DNA from: Flavipsychrobacter stenotrophus | GTDB taxonomy: Bacteria; Bacteroidota; Bacteroidia; Chitinophagales; Chitinophagaceae | NCBI GenBank assembly: GCA_947372365.1 | Contig: CANBTK010000170.1 | Location: 1-5,661 of the forward strand | DNA: 5,661 nt | Reading direction: 5' to 3' | In this document: piece after piece, positions 4,440-5,661 of the stretch | Numbering within the stretch: position 1 is the first letter of the stretch | Layout of the letters: every line of letters begins with the position of its first letter | Program-made: the position numbers and the translations under genes | The notes under the pieces: generated by a model | The model's database searches: none | What the model was told of the DNA's origin: nothing | The model's input: the letters and a program-made list of their open reading frames with translations, nothing else

Positions 4440-5661
4440 ATGACGCTTTCTGCCCAGTTAAAACATGCCGTTACCATTGCCCTCACTGCTTTGTTCCCCG
4501 ATGTGGATGCCAGCAGCGCTACCATAACTATAAACCAGACCAAGCCCGAATTCAGCGGCGACTATACCGTGGTTTTATTCCCTTTTGTGAAACTGCTGCG
4601 CATGAAGCCCGATGCACTGGGCGCACAACTTGGCGATTACCTTGTTGCCAATACAGGGCTTTTCAGCAACTATAGCATTGTGAGCGGCTTCCTGAACCTG
4701 GAAGTAAGGGAAAGCGTATGGGCATCGTTCCTTACTGCTAATTTTAATGATACACATTATGGCGAAAAAAGCGCTACCGCCCACAAAGTGATGGTGGAAT
4801 ACTCATCGCCCAATACCAATAAGCCGCTGCACTTTGGCCACCTGCGCAATATCTTCCTGGGGGCTGCTGTGGCTGAAATACTCAAAGCAACTGGCAACGA
4901 TGTTGTAAAAGCCAACCTCATAAACGACCGCGGCATCCATATATGCAAGTCTATGATTGCATGGCAGCACTTTGCCAATGGTGCCACGCCTGAAACAGCA
5001 GGCATGAAGGGCGACCACCTGGTGGGTTATTACTATGTAAAATTTAATGATGAACTGAAAAAACAGGTTGCGGAGCTGATAGCAAGCGGCGTTGAAGAAA
5101 AGGCTGCAGAGAAAGAAGCCCCTGTGATGCTTGAAGCACAAGAGATGCTGCGCAAATGGGAAGCGGGCGATGCTGAGGTACGCCACTTATGGGAAACCAT
5201 GAATGGCTGGGTATATGAAGGCTTTGAAAAGAGCTATAAGCAACTGGGCGTGTCGTTTGATAAAATGTACTACGAAAGCAATACCTACCTGCTGGGCAAA
5301 ACAATTGTAGAAGAAGGCCTGCAGAAGGGCGTACTCTTTAAAAAAGAGAATGGCTCGGTATGGATAGACCTTAAAGAGGATGGGCTGGATGAAAAACTGC
5401 TGCTGCGCGGCGATGGCACATCGGTTTACATAACGCAAGACCTTGGCACTGCCAAGTTAAAGTATGATGAGTGTAAGCTGGACCAGTCGCTGTATGTAAT
5501 TGCTGACGAGCAGAACTACCACATGCAGGTACTGAAGCTGATACTTAAAAAACTAGGCGAGCCTTGCGCCGATGGCATACACCACCTTTCATATGGCATG
5601 GTGGAACTGCCAAGCGGGCGTATGAAGAGCCGTGAGGGCACTGTTGTTGATGCCGATGATA
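4440..5661 (+). CDS. argS: Arginyl-tRNA synthetase, 3' end cut off by the window
   Basis: This class I synthetase charges tRNA-Arg with arginine in the cytoplasm. The first 407 residues are present and the frame is still open at the edge. The N-terminal additional domain spans about 1-110. The catalytic Rossmann domain begins near 117, with VEYSSPNTNKPLHFGHLRN (119-137): the HIGH signature is H131-F-G-H134. NLINDRG (159-165), RGDGTSVYITQDLGTA (323-338) and the D-E-Q-x-Y-H segment (356-361) follow. The KMSKS-equivalent loop is M395-K-S-R-E-G400. Bacterial ArgRS is usually 550-600 residues, so the missing part is mostly the DALR anticodon-binding domain. The ATG at 4440 follows an A-rich leader and a TAnnTTTG box. 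The gene is divergent from the sanA-like gene and appears intact as far as it goes. Confidence 0.97.
   Translation, partial: MTLSAQLKHAVTIALTALFPDVDASSATITINQTKPEFSGDYTVVLFPFVKLLRMKPDALGAQLGDYLVANTGLFSNYSIVSGFLNLEVRESVWASFLTANFNDTHYGEKSATAHKVMVEYSSPNTNKPLHFGHLRNIFLGAAVAEILKATGNDVVKANLINDRGIHICKSMIAWQHFANGATPETAGMKGDHLVGYYYVKFNDELKKQVAELIASGVEEKAAEKEAPVMLEAQEMLRKWEAGDAEVRHLWETMNGWVYEGFEKSYKQLGVSFDKMYYESNTYLLGKTIVEEGLQKGVLFKKENGSVWIDLKEDGLDEKLLLRGDGTSVYITQDLGTAKLKYDECKLDQSLYVIADEQNYHMQVLKLILKKLGEPCADGIHHLSYGMVELPSGRMKSREGTVVDADD

Noticed and set aside
4575..5438. Minus-strand open frames opposite argS
   Set aside because: They overlap the conserved ArgRS catalytic domain and show no protein-like features.
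1..5661. CRISPR array, insertion sequence, prophage, toxin-antitoxin or defence system
   Set aside because: No spaced identical repeats of CRISPR length, no transposase or phage motifs, and every sizeable coding frame is accounted for by housekeeping or envelope families plus one unknown membrane protein.

Overview
The window looks like ordinary chromosome from a member of the Bacteroidota. Three things point there: no start codon has a clear Shine-Dalgarno sequence in front of it; a good match to the phylum's TAnnTTTG -7 promoter box precedes the arginyl-tRNA synthetase gene; and the arginyl-tRNA synthetase and small nucleotidyltransferase read like Bacteroidota versions. I cannot place it below phylum from sequence alone; Chitinophagia or Sphingobacteriia would be my guess.

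Layout from left to right. Positions 1-346 hold no convincing gene: a phased run of degenerate 8-base units, a probable plus-strand terminator, several inverted repeats and a pair of identical 9-base direct repeats. Next comes a minus-strand group: a major facilitator superfamily (MFS) transporter (347-1588), a DedA-family membrane protein (1612-2283, 23 bases upstream of the transporter and probably co-transcribed with it) and a small four-helix membrane protein of unknown function (2385-2828), with a possible terminator between the last two. Divergent from these is a MurU-like sugar-1-phosphate nucleotidyltransferase (2908-3639, plus). It meets a SanA-like membrane-anchored protein (3643-4278, minus) tail to tail with only 3 bases between the stops. 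The right end is argS (from 4440, plus), cut off by the window edge after about two thirds of its expected length.

Functionally, argS is core translation, while DedA, the nucleotidyltransferase and SanA all have family links to the cell envelope (undecaprenyl phosphate handling, nucleotide-sugar formation or peptidoglycan recycling, and envelope barrier function). They are on different strands, so this is a loose neighbourhood rather than one operon. No mobile element, CRISPR array, tRNA, rRNA or defence system is visible.

The most interesting unexplained structure is in the sanA/argS divergent intergenic region: at 4332-4395 a G+C-rich block inside A+T-rich sequence can fold as a compact three-way junction. 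No complete new system is present in the window.
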